Shown here: piece after piece, positions 25,169-34,452 of the stretch | How the letters are laid out: each line of letters begins with the position of its first letter | How positions within the stretch are numbered: the first letter of the stretch is position 1 | Assembly (NCBI RefSeq): GCF_017792025.1 | Contig: NZ_CP046956.1 | Location: 3,844,001-3,908,000 of the forward strand | Direction: 5' to 3' | Length of the DNA stretch: 64,000 nt | Source of the DNA: Sediminibacillus dalangtanensis | GTDB lineage: Bacteria > Bacillota > Bacilli > Bacillales > Amphibacillaceae | Program-made: the position numbers and the translations under genes | Notes under the pieces: generated by a model | What the model saw: only the letters and a program-made list of their open reading frames with translations | Databases searched by the model: none | Told to the model about the DNA's origin: nothing

Positions 25169-27260
25169 CGTAACAACCTCTAAGTCGTTCAGCCCAATCG
25201 TTTGCTTTCTGTTCATCATCAAACCAATACTCGAATAGCTGTGGAATAATTTCATATTCGATTACTTCCTCTACACGATCTGTAGTATCTACTTTATAAG
25301 CATCACCTACAAAGTAGCTATGCCCAATTTGAAAGCCTGTCCCTAGCTCTTCAACAATTTGATTATTTAAGCTTTTAATTTCATCAATAATACGATTTAA
25401 AGCTTCTGGATTATTTAATTCGTTTACATACGACTTAAATGTCTCATTTTGGAACGCTGGTTTAATTTCAAAAAATGAAAACCTTCTTCTAAGTGCGTAA
25501 TCTAATAAAGCTAAGCTTCTATCTGCCGTATTCATCATGCCAATGATGTATAAATTCGATGGCACAGAAAACTTATCATTAGAATAAAGGAGATTGATTT
25601 GCTCGCCTCGCTTATCCGCTTCGATAAGCATCATTAATTCCCCAAATATTTTACTCATATTCCCACGATTAATTTCATCAATAATAAAGAAGTAGTCTCG
25701 TTCTGGATCTCGTGCTGCTTTTCTAGCAAACTTCACAAACGGACCTTGTTTAAGCTCAAACCCATCTCCTTCAGCTTTTGGACGGAACCCTTCAATGAAG
25801 TCCTCATAACTATAGTTCTGGTGGAACTGAACCATATGGATACGCGTTTCATCTTTTTCTCCCATCATTACATATGCTAAACGTTTGGCAATATACGTTT
25901 TACCTACTCCCGGTGCGCCTTTCAAAATAAGGTTCTTCTTATTTTCAAGTAGAGAAATTAGACGTACAAGCTCCTTCTTCTCGATAAAAACCTCCGAAAG
26001 AAATTTATCCATTGTAAAGGATTCATTTTCTTGTACAGTAGGCTTAGATTCAATAAAACGAATGTAGTAGTCAATTGAACTTCCCGATACACCTTTATAT
26101 TTTTTGTAGGATGCATCTGATACAACAGCTTCTTTCACCCGTCTTAGTTGCTCAATATCTGTCTCACCAAAAATTGGAGCATCAAACTGGTGCTCTTTAT
26201 CCTTTAACGCATTTACTTTTGACGTAACAGTTTTATCATTCAAGCTACCTCCTGTATCAGTAACTTGGTTGGATAACCAAATTCTAAATTCATTTACTTC
26301 AGCAATCTTTGGATCAATAAAATCTTCATTCATAACTTGATCAATTTCTTGAATGAAATTAGGATAAGGATTTAGACATGTTAACGTTTTTTGAGCAAAA
26401 GACTGATGTAGTTCCCACTTTCCAACTTGAAGCCAATCTACTTTTCTTCTATGTTTATATTCTGATGCTTCATCATCAAAGTAGTAATCTCCCGTAACAA
26501 CTCCACGTGCGAGGATTTTCTTAATTCCTTCTTTCACATATATAACGTCGCCTGTTTGAATTTCATGATAGAAATCCCAAACAGCCTTTGTATCATTGAC
26601 AGGGCGCACTCCATCCGCTCTTTGCTCAGTTATTTTTCGTTCAACTGCTTCCTTTGAATCATAGTTTTTTAAATCCCCAAGATAGTCCCAACCAAGTGCA
26701 ATCATATCTTCTGCGTGGAACTGCTCCCATAATCTCGAATATTCACCCGGTGAAATTACCCAATAATTAATACTGTTATCAATTTCATCTTCTTGATTCG
26801 CTATTTTCTTCTCTTTTTTAGGATAAGTTAAAGTAGGATTTTCATCATAATATAAAAATATTAAATATGACCGAATTAAAACACCCCAGTCAGGTATTCC
26901 ACCTATATTATCAGACTTACTTCTACGGCCGAGATTATATTCATCTTCCGCATATTTTTTTCTAAATTGAATTCTTCTCGTACCAAACTTTTCTGGATAG
27001 CGAGGTGTACTTTTACCCGTTACTAATCTCTCAATATCTTCATCACTTTGTTCCGTCATTTGTTGATAGATATTTTTATATTCCGAATATGATTGATAAT
27101 CAAAGAAATTTTCCTTATAGCCGCTAGCTAATCCAAACCTTTCTAACAAGTGTCCAAGTTTTTCAAGATATGGCGTGTACCACATTCCTGTTTTTTCACC
27201 TAAATTTTCCGTAACCCAAGCTTTATATTTTTCTTTTTGAGTATTCACAACATCTTTCAT
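25155..27260 (-). CDS. mcrB: McrB-like AAA+ restriction motor with EVE-type N-terminal reader
   Basis: A 701-residue protein. Residues 165-290 look like an EVE/YTH-type domain (NYWVISPGEYSRLWEQFHAE, DVIYVKEGIKKILARGVVTG), which in this setting reads modified bases. The AAA+ motor has Walker A GAPGVGKT at 448-455, the McrB-specific Walker B IIDEINRGN at 526-534 and the NTADRSLALLDYALRRRF sensor region. The first 160 residues are a helical region of unknown role. It overlaps mcrC by 14 bases, so the two are one type IV restriction system directed against modified phage or foreign DNA. Confidence 0.88.
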   Translation of the reverse strand: MKDVVNTQKEKYKAWVTENLGEKTGMWYTPYLEKLGHLLERFGLASGYKENFFDYQSYSEYKNIYQQMTEQSDEDIERLVTGKSTPRYPEKFGTRRIQFRKKYAEDEYNLGRRSKSDNIGGIPDWGVLIRSYLIFLYYDENPTLTYPKKEKKIANQEDEIDNSINYWVISPGEYSRLWEQFHAEDMIALGWDYLGDLKNYDSKEAVERKITEQRADGVRPVNDTKAVWDFYHEIQTGDVIYVKEGIKKILARGVVTGDYYFDDEASEYKHRRKVDWLQVGKWELHQSFAQKTLTCLNPYPNFIQEIDQVMNEDFIDPKIAEVNEFRIWLSNQVTDTGGSLNDKTVTSKVNALKDKEHQFDAPIFGETDIEQLRRVKEAVVSDASYKKYKGVSGSSIDYYIRFIESKPTVQENESFTMDKFLSEVFIEKKELVRLISLLENKKNLILKGAPGVGKTYIAKRLAYVMMGEKDETRIHMVQFHQNYSYEDFIEGFRPKAEGDGFELKQGPFVKFARKAARDPERDYFFIIDEINRGNMSKIFGELMMLIEADKRGEQINLLYSNDKFSVPSNLYIIGMMNTADRSLALLDYALRRRFSFFEIKPAFQNETFKSYVNELNNPEALNRIIDEIKSLNNQIVEELGTGFQIGHSYFVGDAYKVDTTDRVEEVIEYEIIPQLFEYWFDDEQKANDWAERLRGCYDGEK

Positions 27261-27398
27261 AGCGTACCTCCAAAAAAGAATTATTACCTTAAATTATAAC
27301 ACTGTACAGTTCTTATTTCTTTCTAGTCTTATATGGTGCAATGTTTTAAGATTTCCTTCACAACAAGACCGCCTACTCAATAATTTTCGATAAAAATT

Positions 27399-27436
27399 AA
27401 AAACCCAATTGCTAGAGTAACTGTCTAGCAATTGGG
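27399..27436 (-). terminator. Rho-independent terminator of the cupredoxin gene
   Basis: On the minus strand CCCAATTGCTAG and CTAGCAATTGGG form a 12-bp perfect stem followed by TTTTTAA, 18 bases after the cupredoxin stop. Confidence 0.9.
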
Positions 27437-27454
27437 CGATATCACTTTCAATAT

Positions 27455-27778
27455 TTATGCTGTGACGACCAGTGTTCCTTGCATTGTGTCATGTCCTGGG
27501 CCACAAGGAATGCTGCAATAGAATTCGAATTCTCCGGCTTCTGTAAGGACAACTTCAAAGGTTTCCCCTTCCTTAATATTCATGTAAAATTCGTCCAAAG
27601 CAACACCATGTAATCCAGAATCATTGCTTATTGTAAAACGAACAGTGTCACCGACTTTAGCTTGAACTTCATTAGGATTGAATTTAAAATTTTCAGCTGT
27701 CAGATTAATTTCTACAACATCACTAGTTGAACCGTCTGCCTGTTCTGACGTATCCGCTTGTAACTGCTAAACTAAATT
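27455..27778 (-). pseudogene. CuA-type cupredoxin, N-terminus removed at an IS boundary
   Basis: The frame ending at 27455 encodes about 100 residues of a secreted cupredoxin: VEINLTAENFKFNPNEVQAK, GLHGVALDEFYMNI, then FEFYCSIPCGPGHDTMQGTL. The C-x3-C-x3-H-x2-M arrangement is the binuclear copper site of cytochrome oxidase subunit II, and the protein resembles small COX2-like cupredoxins. The signal peptide and start are absent. The frame meets a stop and then the end of the ISL3 element at 27779. The gene's own terminator is intact behind it. Confidence 0.8.
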
Positions 27779-29433
27779 GGCTCTTACGCAATTTTGGTGA
27801 TTTTGATTCACTTCTTATAAGACGGGTACGGTTTTATAAGGAGGGTATCATCATGATTTTAGAAAAAGCATCCAACCATAAAATTGAATTATTACATCAA
27901 GAGGAAGAGGAAACGCAATTTTCATTCGTGATGAAAGTAACTTCCAAACAGACCACCTGTCCCCGTTGCGGTTCCCTATCTAATCAAAACATAGTCGGTA
28001 TAGCCGAAAGCTACGAGATCTGCCATTAGATGATAAAGAGGTAAAAGTCCTGCTTTGTTCTAATAAGTGGTTTTGCACCGACCCCACGTGTCCTACTAAA
28101 ATATTTACAGAGCGTTTTTCTTGGCTGGACTCTTATCGTAGGAAAACCAGACGTCTTGAAGATAAGCTGACAGCGATTGCTTTTTCCATGAGCTGTCTGC
28201 AGGCAGAAAAAGTCTGTCAGCATTGGAAGGTACCTGCCAGCCATGATGCTTTGTTATCCCTTATCTATCGGGAAGAGGTGGTAAAAACTAAGCCTACCTT
28301 CTGTGGGGATTGATGATTTCGCTTTTCGAAGGTCATGATTATGGGACACTTCTGTGCAATCTAGATACCCATGAGCCTGTTGATATATTGGAAAACAGAG
28401 AGGAAGAAACGGTACGGCAATGGTTTCGGGAAAGGCCTCGGCAAGTTATCCATCGTGCAAATCCATCGATTATACAAATCAGTGATCGCTTCCACCTTGT
28501 TCACAATCTAGGTTCTTTATTAGAGCGTATTCTGATGAAAGAGCTACCTGCAAAAATAAAGAAATATAATCCAAAGAGAATCCAAGAAAAAAGTGATAGC
28601 CCCTCAGTTTCTTCCACAATGGGATATGCAGAAAGAAAAAGAGAAGAAAATGCCTGGAAAAAATGGGAGGTGGCTCTGGAAGTCAAAAAAAAGCGTCGGG
28701 CAGGTATTCCTTATCAACGGATAGGACGGAAGTTAAACCTTCACCGTACAACGGTGAAAAAATATGAAGAAATGAAAGGGCCTCCTGATACCCGAAGAAC
28801 TTCCCGTTCTACTGCTATCCAACGCTTTCTGTTGGAATTAGAGGATCAGGTGAAAAAAGGCTATAAGACAGCTGACATCGAAGCAGCCCTTCGGGCGGAA
28901 GGATATGAGGGCAGTTATTCTGCTGTACGTAATCATGTGGAAGCCATACGCCGTAAGGCGAAGAACAAAGCAAGAAAAGAAACAATCATCTCTCGCAAAC
29001 AAGCGTGGGTGCTGTTCTGGCGGCCGCTTGAAGCATTGTCCGAAAAAGAAAGAGAAGCGCTGAACCATATATTGTCCCTTTATCCCAAGACAAAAGGATA
29101 ATATGGATTTGTCCAGCTTTTCCGCGATATGATCCAGTCAAAAGATAAAAGTATTTTTCATTATTTTTTACGGTGTGATCAAGCTTTTCACCATCGAAAT
29201 ATTACTTCTTTTATCAACAAGTAAAGAGAAGAAAAAACTTCTATCGAGGCGGCTCTTACCTATTCATATAGTAATGGATTCCTAGAAGGAAACATCACCC
29301 GGTTAAAAATGATAAAGCGACAGCTATATGGACGAGCAAGTTTTGAACTTTTAAAAAACGAGTATTATTTCATCATTAAAAAATGACAAGGATAAGGAAA
29401 GTCGTTTTTTACCACCAAAATTGCGTAAGAGCC
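27779..29433 (+). mobile_element. ISL3-family insertion sequence with perfect terminal repeats, inactive transposase
   Basis: The element is bounded by identical inverted ends: GGCTCTTACGCAATTTTGGT at 27779 and its exact complement ending at 29433, about 21 bp. Length is 1655 bp. No matching 8-bp target duplication is present (ACTAAATT on the left, AGTTTATC on the right), and both neighbours are truncated genes, which suggests that DNA next to the element was deleted after insertion. The transposase inside is broken at several points. Confidence 0.88.
27853..29386 (+). pseudogene. ISL3-family transposase, broken
   Basis: The N-terminal zinc ribbon (TTCPRCGSLSNQNIVGIAES with an upstream MILEKASNHKIELL) starts at 27853. 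The frame shifts near 28015 and again near 28307, where the DDE core begins (IDDFAFRRGHDYGTLLCNLD, then SDRFHLVHNLGSLLERIL). It continues to a stop at 29099, and after two further stops the end SYSNGFLEGNITRLKMIKRQ and LYGRASFELLKNEYYFIIKK is still readable. So the gene is complete in extent but has at least two frameshifts and two stops. A transposase supplied from elsewhere could still act on the intact ends. Confidence 0.85.
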
Positions 29434-30332
29434 AGTTTATCTTGACGGTTACAACTTTTCGTTTTACGACTTATTATAATTGAGAAAATAATAATAAACA
29501 GCCCAATTATCATATAAATAGATACACTTTCGTTTAGAAACAAAGAGCCAAGAAACACACCAATTAATGGAATAAAATAGTTTGAAAAAGAGGCAAATAC
29601 AGCTCCTTCCATATGAATTAAGAGATTATAAAACCAATAAACTAGTCCCGTTTGAAAAACACCTAAAATAAGCAAGTCAATGACATCTATCATACTTAAT
29701 GTAGCAAGTGTAGGATCTTCAATAATAAAAGTGATGGGTATTAAAATAACAGAGGCTATACATAGGACATTTCGCATAGACGCAACTGTTGCTTCAGACG
29801 GCAAATATTCCATTAAAACTAAAGCACCTGCATAACTTGCTGTAGCAATTAAAAGCGCTATAAAACCTGCTAAACCATTTGAAAATAAACTCGTTCCCAA
29901 AGATGGAGAAAAAACGAATACAATGCCAAGAAACCCTAATACCACTCCTGTCGTTTGATAGAGGCTTAGTTTTTTTCGAAACACTGCCCCAATGATTAAT
30001 ATTGTCCATATAGGAGTAGTACCTATTAATATTGAAGCTATACTACTGCTCACCCTTTGCTGTCCCCAAGCAACCAAGAAAAACGGTATGACTGCCTCTA
30101 ATAATGCAATCGAAACATACAGTAAATATAATTTAGGAGATCTAGCGACTTTTCTTTTTTTGTGACTTGGATTCTTAATTAAAGCGGCAACAATAGATAA
30201 GGCGATGGCACCTACAATTGATCGAATTGCAGCCAATGTTAAGGGGGCTACTTCATCTAAAACTTTTTCAGCAAAGTAAAACTGAGAACCCCAAATGAAA
30301 CTTATAAGTATTAAAAATACATATTTTTTCAT
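29409..30332 (-). CDS. EamA/DMT-family transporter, C-terminus replaced by IS sequence
   Basis: A 307-residue membrane protein with ten hydrophobic helices in two EamA halves (start FLILISFIWGSQFYFAEKVL, second half beginning SNGLAGFIALLIATASYAGA). These exporters move amino acids or metabolites. The last codons read through the IS terminal repeat: the tail RQDKLALTQFWW is encoded by the right end of the ISL3 element. The ten-helix core appears complete, so activity may be kept. It is divergent from a LysR regulator, a common arrangement for exporters induced by their substrate. Confidence 0.85.
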   Translation of the reverse strand: MKKYVFLILISFIWGSQFYFAEKVLDEVAPLTLAAIRSIVGAIALSIVAALIKNPSHKKRKVARSPKLYLLYVSIALLEAVIPFFLVAWGQQRVSSSIASILIGTTPIWTILIIGAVFRKKLSLYQTTGVVLGFLGIVFVFSPSLGTSLFSNGLAGFIALLIATASYAGALVLMEYLPSEATVASMRNVLCIASVILIPITFIIEDPTLATLSMIDVIDLLILGVFQTGLVYWFYNLLIHMEGAVFASFSNYFIPLIGVFLGSLFLNESVSIYMIIGLFIIIFSIIISRKTKSCNRQDKLALTQFWW

Positions 30333-30452
30333 CGTCTATTCCCTTCTGATACTCAAGAATTCAGTAGTTTCATTATAATAAGAAAGTGTTATCATTAAAA
30401 ATGTCAATTGTTGATATCAGTATCACTTTTTTTGATAAAGGAGGTTATTTAA

Positions 30453-31292
30453 ATGGATGTAGAAAATATGAAGGCTTTCGTGAAGGTTGCAGAATTAAGA
30501 AGTATATCGGCCGCTGCAATAGACTTAAATCATCTTCAATCGAACATGACTGCTAAAATTAAAAAGATCGAAACACATTATAACCAAGTGCTTTTCAATA
30601 GAAACACAAAAGGAGTCACTTTAACGGAATCTGGCCAAGAATTATATGATCAATTCAAGAAAATACTTTTACTTTGGGAAGAAACAGAAATGAAAATGGG
30701 GAAAAGGAAGGAACAACTTCGTATTGGTACGATGATATCCCTTGGAGGAGCAATGTTTTCAGATGCCTTGGAAGAACTATATAAATCTTATCCTGATCTT
30801 TCTGTAACGTTCAAAACAGGTTCAACAGAGTACTTAGAGGAGCAGGTTGTCCTTGGTCATCTCGATATTGCTTACACCATTGGCACATTACATAATAAAA
30901 AAGTTCAATATCAAAAAGCCGGTTTAGATGAAATGGTGATTATTGGGAAAGACATCAATTCAAATACGAACTTTTATGATTATATATCCGGTAAGGACTT
31001 AATTACATTATCAAATCAATGTTTATATTTTTCTAAATTAGATCAAATATATACCGACCATACTATACAACAAGGGAAAATTATTGAAGTGGGCGACTTC
31101 GAAACATTAGTTCAATTTTCAACCATTGGCATGGGAATAGCCATTGTGTCCAAGCATGTAGCCAACCGTTTCAACGTTAAGCATTACTTAGAAGTTCCCT
31201 CTCCATATAAACACATCGATCTATATTTAATCAGTAGACTAAATCATGAATTTTCACCTTTAGAGGATAGACTCATTAAAACAATATTTTGA
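30453..31292 (+). CDS. LysR-family transcriptional regulator
   Basis: A 279-residue regulator with the LysR winged-helix domain at residues 1-60 (MDVENMKAFVKVAELRSISA, AIDLNHLQSNMTAKIKKIE, FNRNTKGVTLTESGQEL) and a substrate-binding domain from about 90 on (LRIGTMISLGGAMFSDALEE). AAGGAGG precedes the ATG. It probably controls the divergent EamA transporter in answer to a small ligand. The 120-base gap between them should hold the operator. The domain is slightly short at the C-terminus but seems whole. Confidence 0.92.
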   Translation: MDVENMKAFVKVAELRSISAAAIDLNHLQSNMTAKIKKIETHYNQVLFNRNTKGVTLTESGQELYDQFKKILLLWEETEMKMGKRKEQLRIGTMISLGGAMFSDALEELYKSYPDLSVTFKTGSTEYLEEQVVLGHLDIAYTIGTLHNKKVQYQKAGLDEMVIIGKDINSNTNFYDYISGKDLITLSNQCLYFSKLDQIYTDHTIQQGKIIEVGDFETLVQFSTIGMGIAIVSKHVANRFNVKHYLEVPSPYKHIDLYLISRLNHEFSPLEDRLIKTIF

Positions 31293-32036
31293 CCTTGTTC
31301 TAACAATCAATCAAATAAACAGTTGGAATAGAATCTCTATTGCAACGGGGAATACAGCAACTAAAAAATAAATGCTCTCAACGAAAATCTATGATGCTCG
31401 TTTTTCCCCCTCTAATGTTGGACTCTGTTCATTATTTAAATAGTCCCAAAGTTTTGGTTGATTAATATTCGTTTCTTCAATCAATGTAGTAATATTAAAA
31501 CCATTAATTTCAAGATTCAACTCCATGTGTGTATAGGGAATCTCTTGAAAAATGCCCTGAAAAAGAATTGCTATCCTACCCAGACTTCTATTTGTGCCTT
31601 CGACTTTTCATACTGTTACATCTATACCCGAAAAAGAATGTAAAAAATACACCTATTATTTTAGCTTTACTGTAAAAAACCGCCACTAAAAGAATAGATG
31701 TCAATTTTATTTAGCATGTTTGAAATAAGTCGTACATACCCACAAAAGTCCACAATATCTTCAACTCTCTGTAGATTATCTTTACCTTACATTTTGGCCC
31801 AGTGCATGTTGTTAAGTCATCTTGAGTTGGTTTTATCCCACAGGTCAAACCTGGTGTCCATCCAGACTGTTAATTATTAGGTTAATTACGTTGCGATCTG
31901 CTATATTGTATTATCAAACAAAAAAATTGTAATTTTATGTTAAAATGAACAAAGAGATTGTGAAAGACTTGTTCTTGAATAGCTGGTAGGATAGGGTAAT
32001 TAGAAATGAATTTGTTAGGTAGAGGAGATACAAAAA
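31293..32036. other. Gene-poor stretch with a C-terminal gene fragment on the minus strand
   Basis: About 740 bases. Between about 31385 and 31600 the minus strand encodes roughly 63 codons without a start: GRIAILFQGIFQEIPYTHME, then NITTLIEETNINQPKLWDYL and a stop. It looks like the tail of a lost protein. The rest is AT-rich without recognisable content up to the GTAGAGGAG ribosome binding site of the next gene. Confidence 0.35.
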
Positions 32037-32660
32037 ATGAAAAAGCGAAAGGTCGGTATTTTACTGTTTGACTATGTAGATGTTTTAGATTTTACTGGTC
32101 CCGCTGAGGTGTTTTCCTTAACAACAAATAATAAAGCAGAAAAAACGTTAACCCTTTATAAAAAGCATTTATTACCAATGAGACCATTTGAAGTATGTAC
32201 TATTTCAGAAACAGGAATGGAATTAAAAACTCACTCAGAGATAATAATAAATCCTGATTTTAGCATTGATAATAGTCCTGCGTTGGATATTTTAATAATT
32301 CCAGGTGGTCCCTTAAGAGCGGTACAATCTATGGCTAAAAATCAAAAGATACAAGATTGGATCATAAAGCATAAAAGTATCGAATATATAAGTTCTGTTT
32401 GTACTGGAGCATACATATTAGGGGGAACTGGATTATTAGATGGAAAGAAGGCAACTACCCATCATTTAGCACTAAAACTGTTTGAAGAAAAGTATCCGGA
32501 GATTCAAGTTTTATCCGATAGAAAAGTTGTACATGATGGCAATATCATAACCTACGGTGGGGTTTCTTCAGGAATAAACATGGCACTATATATTGTTAAA
32601 CAAATTTTAGGCAAATCTACTGCTGAAAGAACTGCAAAAACTATTGAATTCACAATGTGA
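32037..32660 (+). CDS. DJ-1/PfpI-family protein (isonitrile-hydratase-like)
   Basis: A 207-residue cytosolic protein of the glutamine-amidotransferase-like fold. It opens with VGILLFDYVDVLDFTGPAEV, has DILIIPGGP with the oxyanion region, and the nucleophile elbow SSVCTGAYILGGTGLLDGKK with the reactive cysteine near residue 122, followed by TTHH. The C-terminal part (ITYGGVSSGINMALYIV) is as in the ThiJ/PfpI group related to the AraC-type GATase-like domain. Members include isonitrile hydratase and stress proteins. The reaction here is not known. Confidence 0.88.
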   Translation: MKKRKVGILLFDYVDVLDFTGPAEVFSLTTNNKAEKTLTLYKKHLLPMRPFEVCTISETGMELKTHSEIIINPDFSIDNSPALDILIIPGGPLRAVQSMAKNQKIQDWIIKHKSIEYISSVCTGAYILGGTGLLDGKKATTHHLALKLFEEKYPEIQVLSDRKVVHDGNIITYGGVSSGINMALYIVKQILGKSTAERTAKTIEFTM

Positions 32661-32735
32661 ATTTTCGCTTACACGAGCCTTATTCAAAGGAAAGTATGTA
32701 AGCTGGATTTAATCTAATTACAAGATAAAGAAAAA

Positions 32736-32770
32736 GAAGATTAGATACCCTTCTAATCTTTTTTTCTTTT
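32736..32770 (+). terminator. Rho-independent terminator
   Basis: GAAGATTAG and CTAATCTT form a stem around an eight-base loop, followed by a long T-run. Confidence 0.85.
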
Positions 32771-32853
32771 TGTTGAGATACTCCTATCAAATATGATTTC
32801 AACTCTTTACTTTACTACTATTTGGGGTATGGTTCTAAGAAATAATTAAATAT

Positions 32854-33057
32854 TCAGGATTCGCTTTCTATCTTCTCTACGAAATAGGACAACCATGCCA
32901 ATCCCATCCCAAGATAGGTTACTAAAGGTAGTAATACTTCCTTTAACGAAAGTCCAAATAATCCTGCTGTTATGGTTGTTATAATTGCTAAATATAATCT
33001 TAGTCTTGCTTTAACTACCTTTGTAGATATACCTTTCACTGAGTGAAAGAGTCGCAT
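32854..33057 (-). CDS. Small two-helix membrane protein
   Basis: A 67-residue protein with a basic N-terminus (STKVVKARLRLY) and two hydrophobic helices (about 20-38 and 40-60). No clear ribosome binding site precedes the ATG at 33057. It may be an intact small protein or the remainder of a longer one. No family recognised. Confidence 0.4.
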   Translation of the reverse strand: MRLFHSVKGISTKVVKARLRLYLAIITTITAGLFGLSLKEVLLPLVTYLGMGLAWLSYFVEKIESES

Positions 33058-33162
33058 TTAAAATGGACAATATAGCCGGCTAAAAATACACAAAATCGTC
33101 GCCTTAAATTTCGACAAGCTTCATAATTAAATTGAATTCTTAAAGGGGAGGAGATTTAGTTT

Positions 33163-33375
33163 ATGAAGCTGGAGGCAGAGCGACGAAAAGTGAAAGAATT
33201 CTTGGAACGGGGTATGTCTTATAGGTAATGCCCAACTATTGGACATGCATCGGCATACGGTGAAAGCCTTAAGTGATCGAGAAAGAAACCATGTTTAAAA
33301 ACGGACAAAGAAAGGATCAAAGTTAGATCCCTACAAAGATTATTTGCTTAAGCGATTACGTTTCAATTGTGAGAA
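33163..33375 (+). pseudogene. IS21-type IstA transposase, N-terminal remnant
   Basis: After AAGGGGAGGAG the frame reads MKLEAERRKVKEFLERGMSY, then slips, and continues as LLDMHRHTVKALSDRERNH, a stop, and KGSKLDPYKDYLLKRLR. This is the helix-turn-helix and linker of IstA proteins, which end that segment with the pattern SKLDPYK. The catalytic core is absent. Nearby ends of the element were not found. Confidence 0.65.
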
Positions 33376-33438
33376 ACTCTTTCAGAAAATTTAAGTGTGT
33401 TTGTTCACATTCACTCATCATAAACAAATTAAGTGTAC

Positions 33439-34200
33439 CTACTTCTCACAAACAATAGAGAACATTCGGTGAGGTATTTCCAACATTTCTCCTGAAAAGT
33501 TACTTTTTAAAAGATTATCTAAATCCTTATCGAATAACAATACCTCTTCCTTGGATAAACTCCCGCCTATTTCTGTTGAAGTTCTCATTCGTCCTCTCCA
33601 TTCATCGTGGGTAAATGTAGTTGTTATATCGAATGTAAAAGTTTCTATATTCGAAAAACCAACTTCGTAAATTTCTTCAATCCATTGTGGATAAAAGCCA
33701 AAATTATTTTGTCGATTACACTTAGAATTATACTTGGAAACAAGTTTCCTAGTTTCAGATACTATATTATCTCCCATAATAAGCTGGTCAAATTGGGCAA
33801 CAATAAATTTCCCCCCATCTTTTAAGACTCGTAAGGCTTCACTACTTGCTTGTTCCGTAGGTAAGACCTTCCAACAATGAACTGCTGTAATGAAATCAAA
33901 AGTTTCATTATTAAAAGGTAATCTTGTAACATCACCAAGAACATAATCAATTTTTAATCTTGTACTATTCTTTTTTTCTGCTTCATCTAAAAGCTCTGGT
34001 GAATTATCTAGTCCAGTTACAGAGCACCCTTCGTTTGCTAAATCTGTCGCTGCCAAACCATTAGAAGTGGCAATATCTAATACCTTTTGATTTACAAGAG
34101 CTACCCCGTATTCTTCCTGTAATTTTCTATAAAATTTTTTTGGATATCCAACACGATACTTGCTAAAATCTTTAGCTACATTACCAAATAAATTACCCAT
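33439..34200 (-). CDS. Class I SAM-dependent methyltransferase
   Basis: A 253-residue enzyme of the UbiE/Methyltransferase_11 kind. Motif I is VLDIATSNGLAATDLANEGC (DIATSNG in place of the usual ExGxG), motif II CSVTGLDNSPELLDEA, then IDYVLGDVTRLPFNNETFDF and the post-motif FITAVHCWKVL. The methyl acceptor is unknown. The start is the ATG at 34200 after AAAGGAAGAG. The slightly longer frame lacks a site. Single gene between an IS21 relic and a JetD-like gene. Confidence 0.88.
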   Translation of the reverse strand: MGNLFGNVAKDFSKYRVGYPKKFYRKLQEEYGVALVNQKVLDIATSNGLAATDLANEGCSVTGLDNSPELLDEAEKKNSTRLKIDYVLGDVTRLPFNNETFDFITAVHCWKVLPTEQASSEALRVLKDGGKFIVAQFDQLIMGDNIVSETRKLVSKYNSKCNRQNNFGFYPQWIEEIYEVGFSNIETFTFDITTTFTHDEWRGRMRTSTEIGGSLSKEEVLLFDKDLDNLLKSNFSGEMLEIPHRMFSIVCEK

Positions 34201-34452
34201 AAAAACTCTTCCTTTATCCATTGTTTTGTTTTAATCAGCAAGTAATCCTTATTCGAATATTCTGTCTCATTAGTTCAAAATTTAAGTCTAGTTATTATTT
34301 TACATTATTTACAATAGTTTTTTACCCTCTCCTTAATTATCTGTCCTCAAATTCTTTATCCTTTTATACAACTATTTAATTGTTATTATGCTAAGTAAAT
34401 AACATAGAATTGTAAACTACGTAGCTCATTTTTTTAAGGTGAACTTTTCCCA

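Noticed and set aside
25169..25255. N-terminal extension of McrC
   Set aside because: These codons are the mcrB 3' end in another frame, and the McrC family begins at the internal ATG at 25168.
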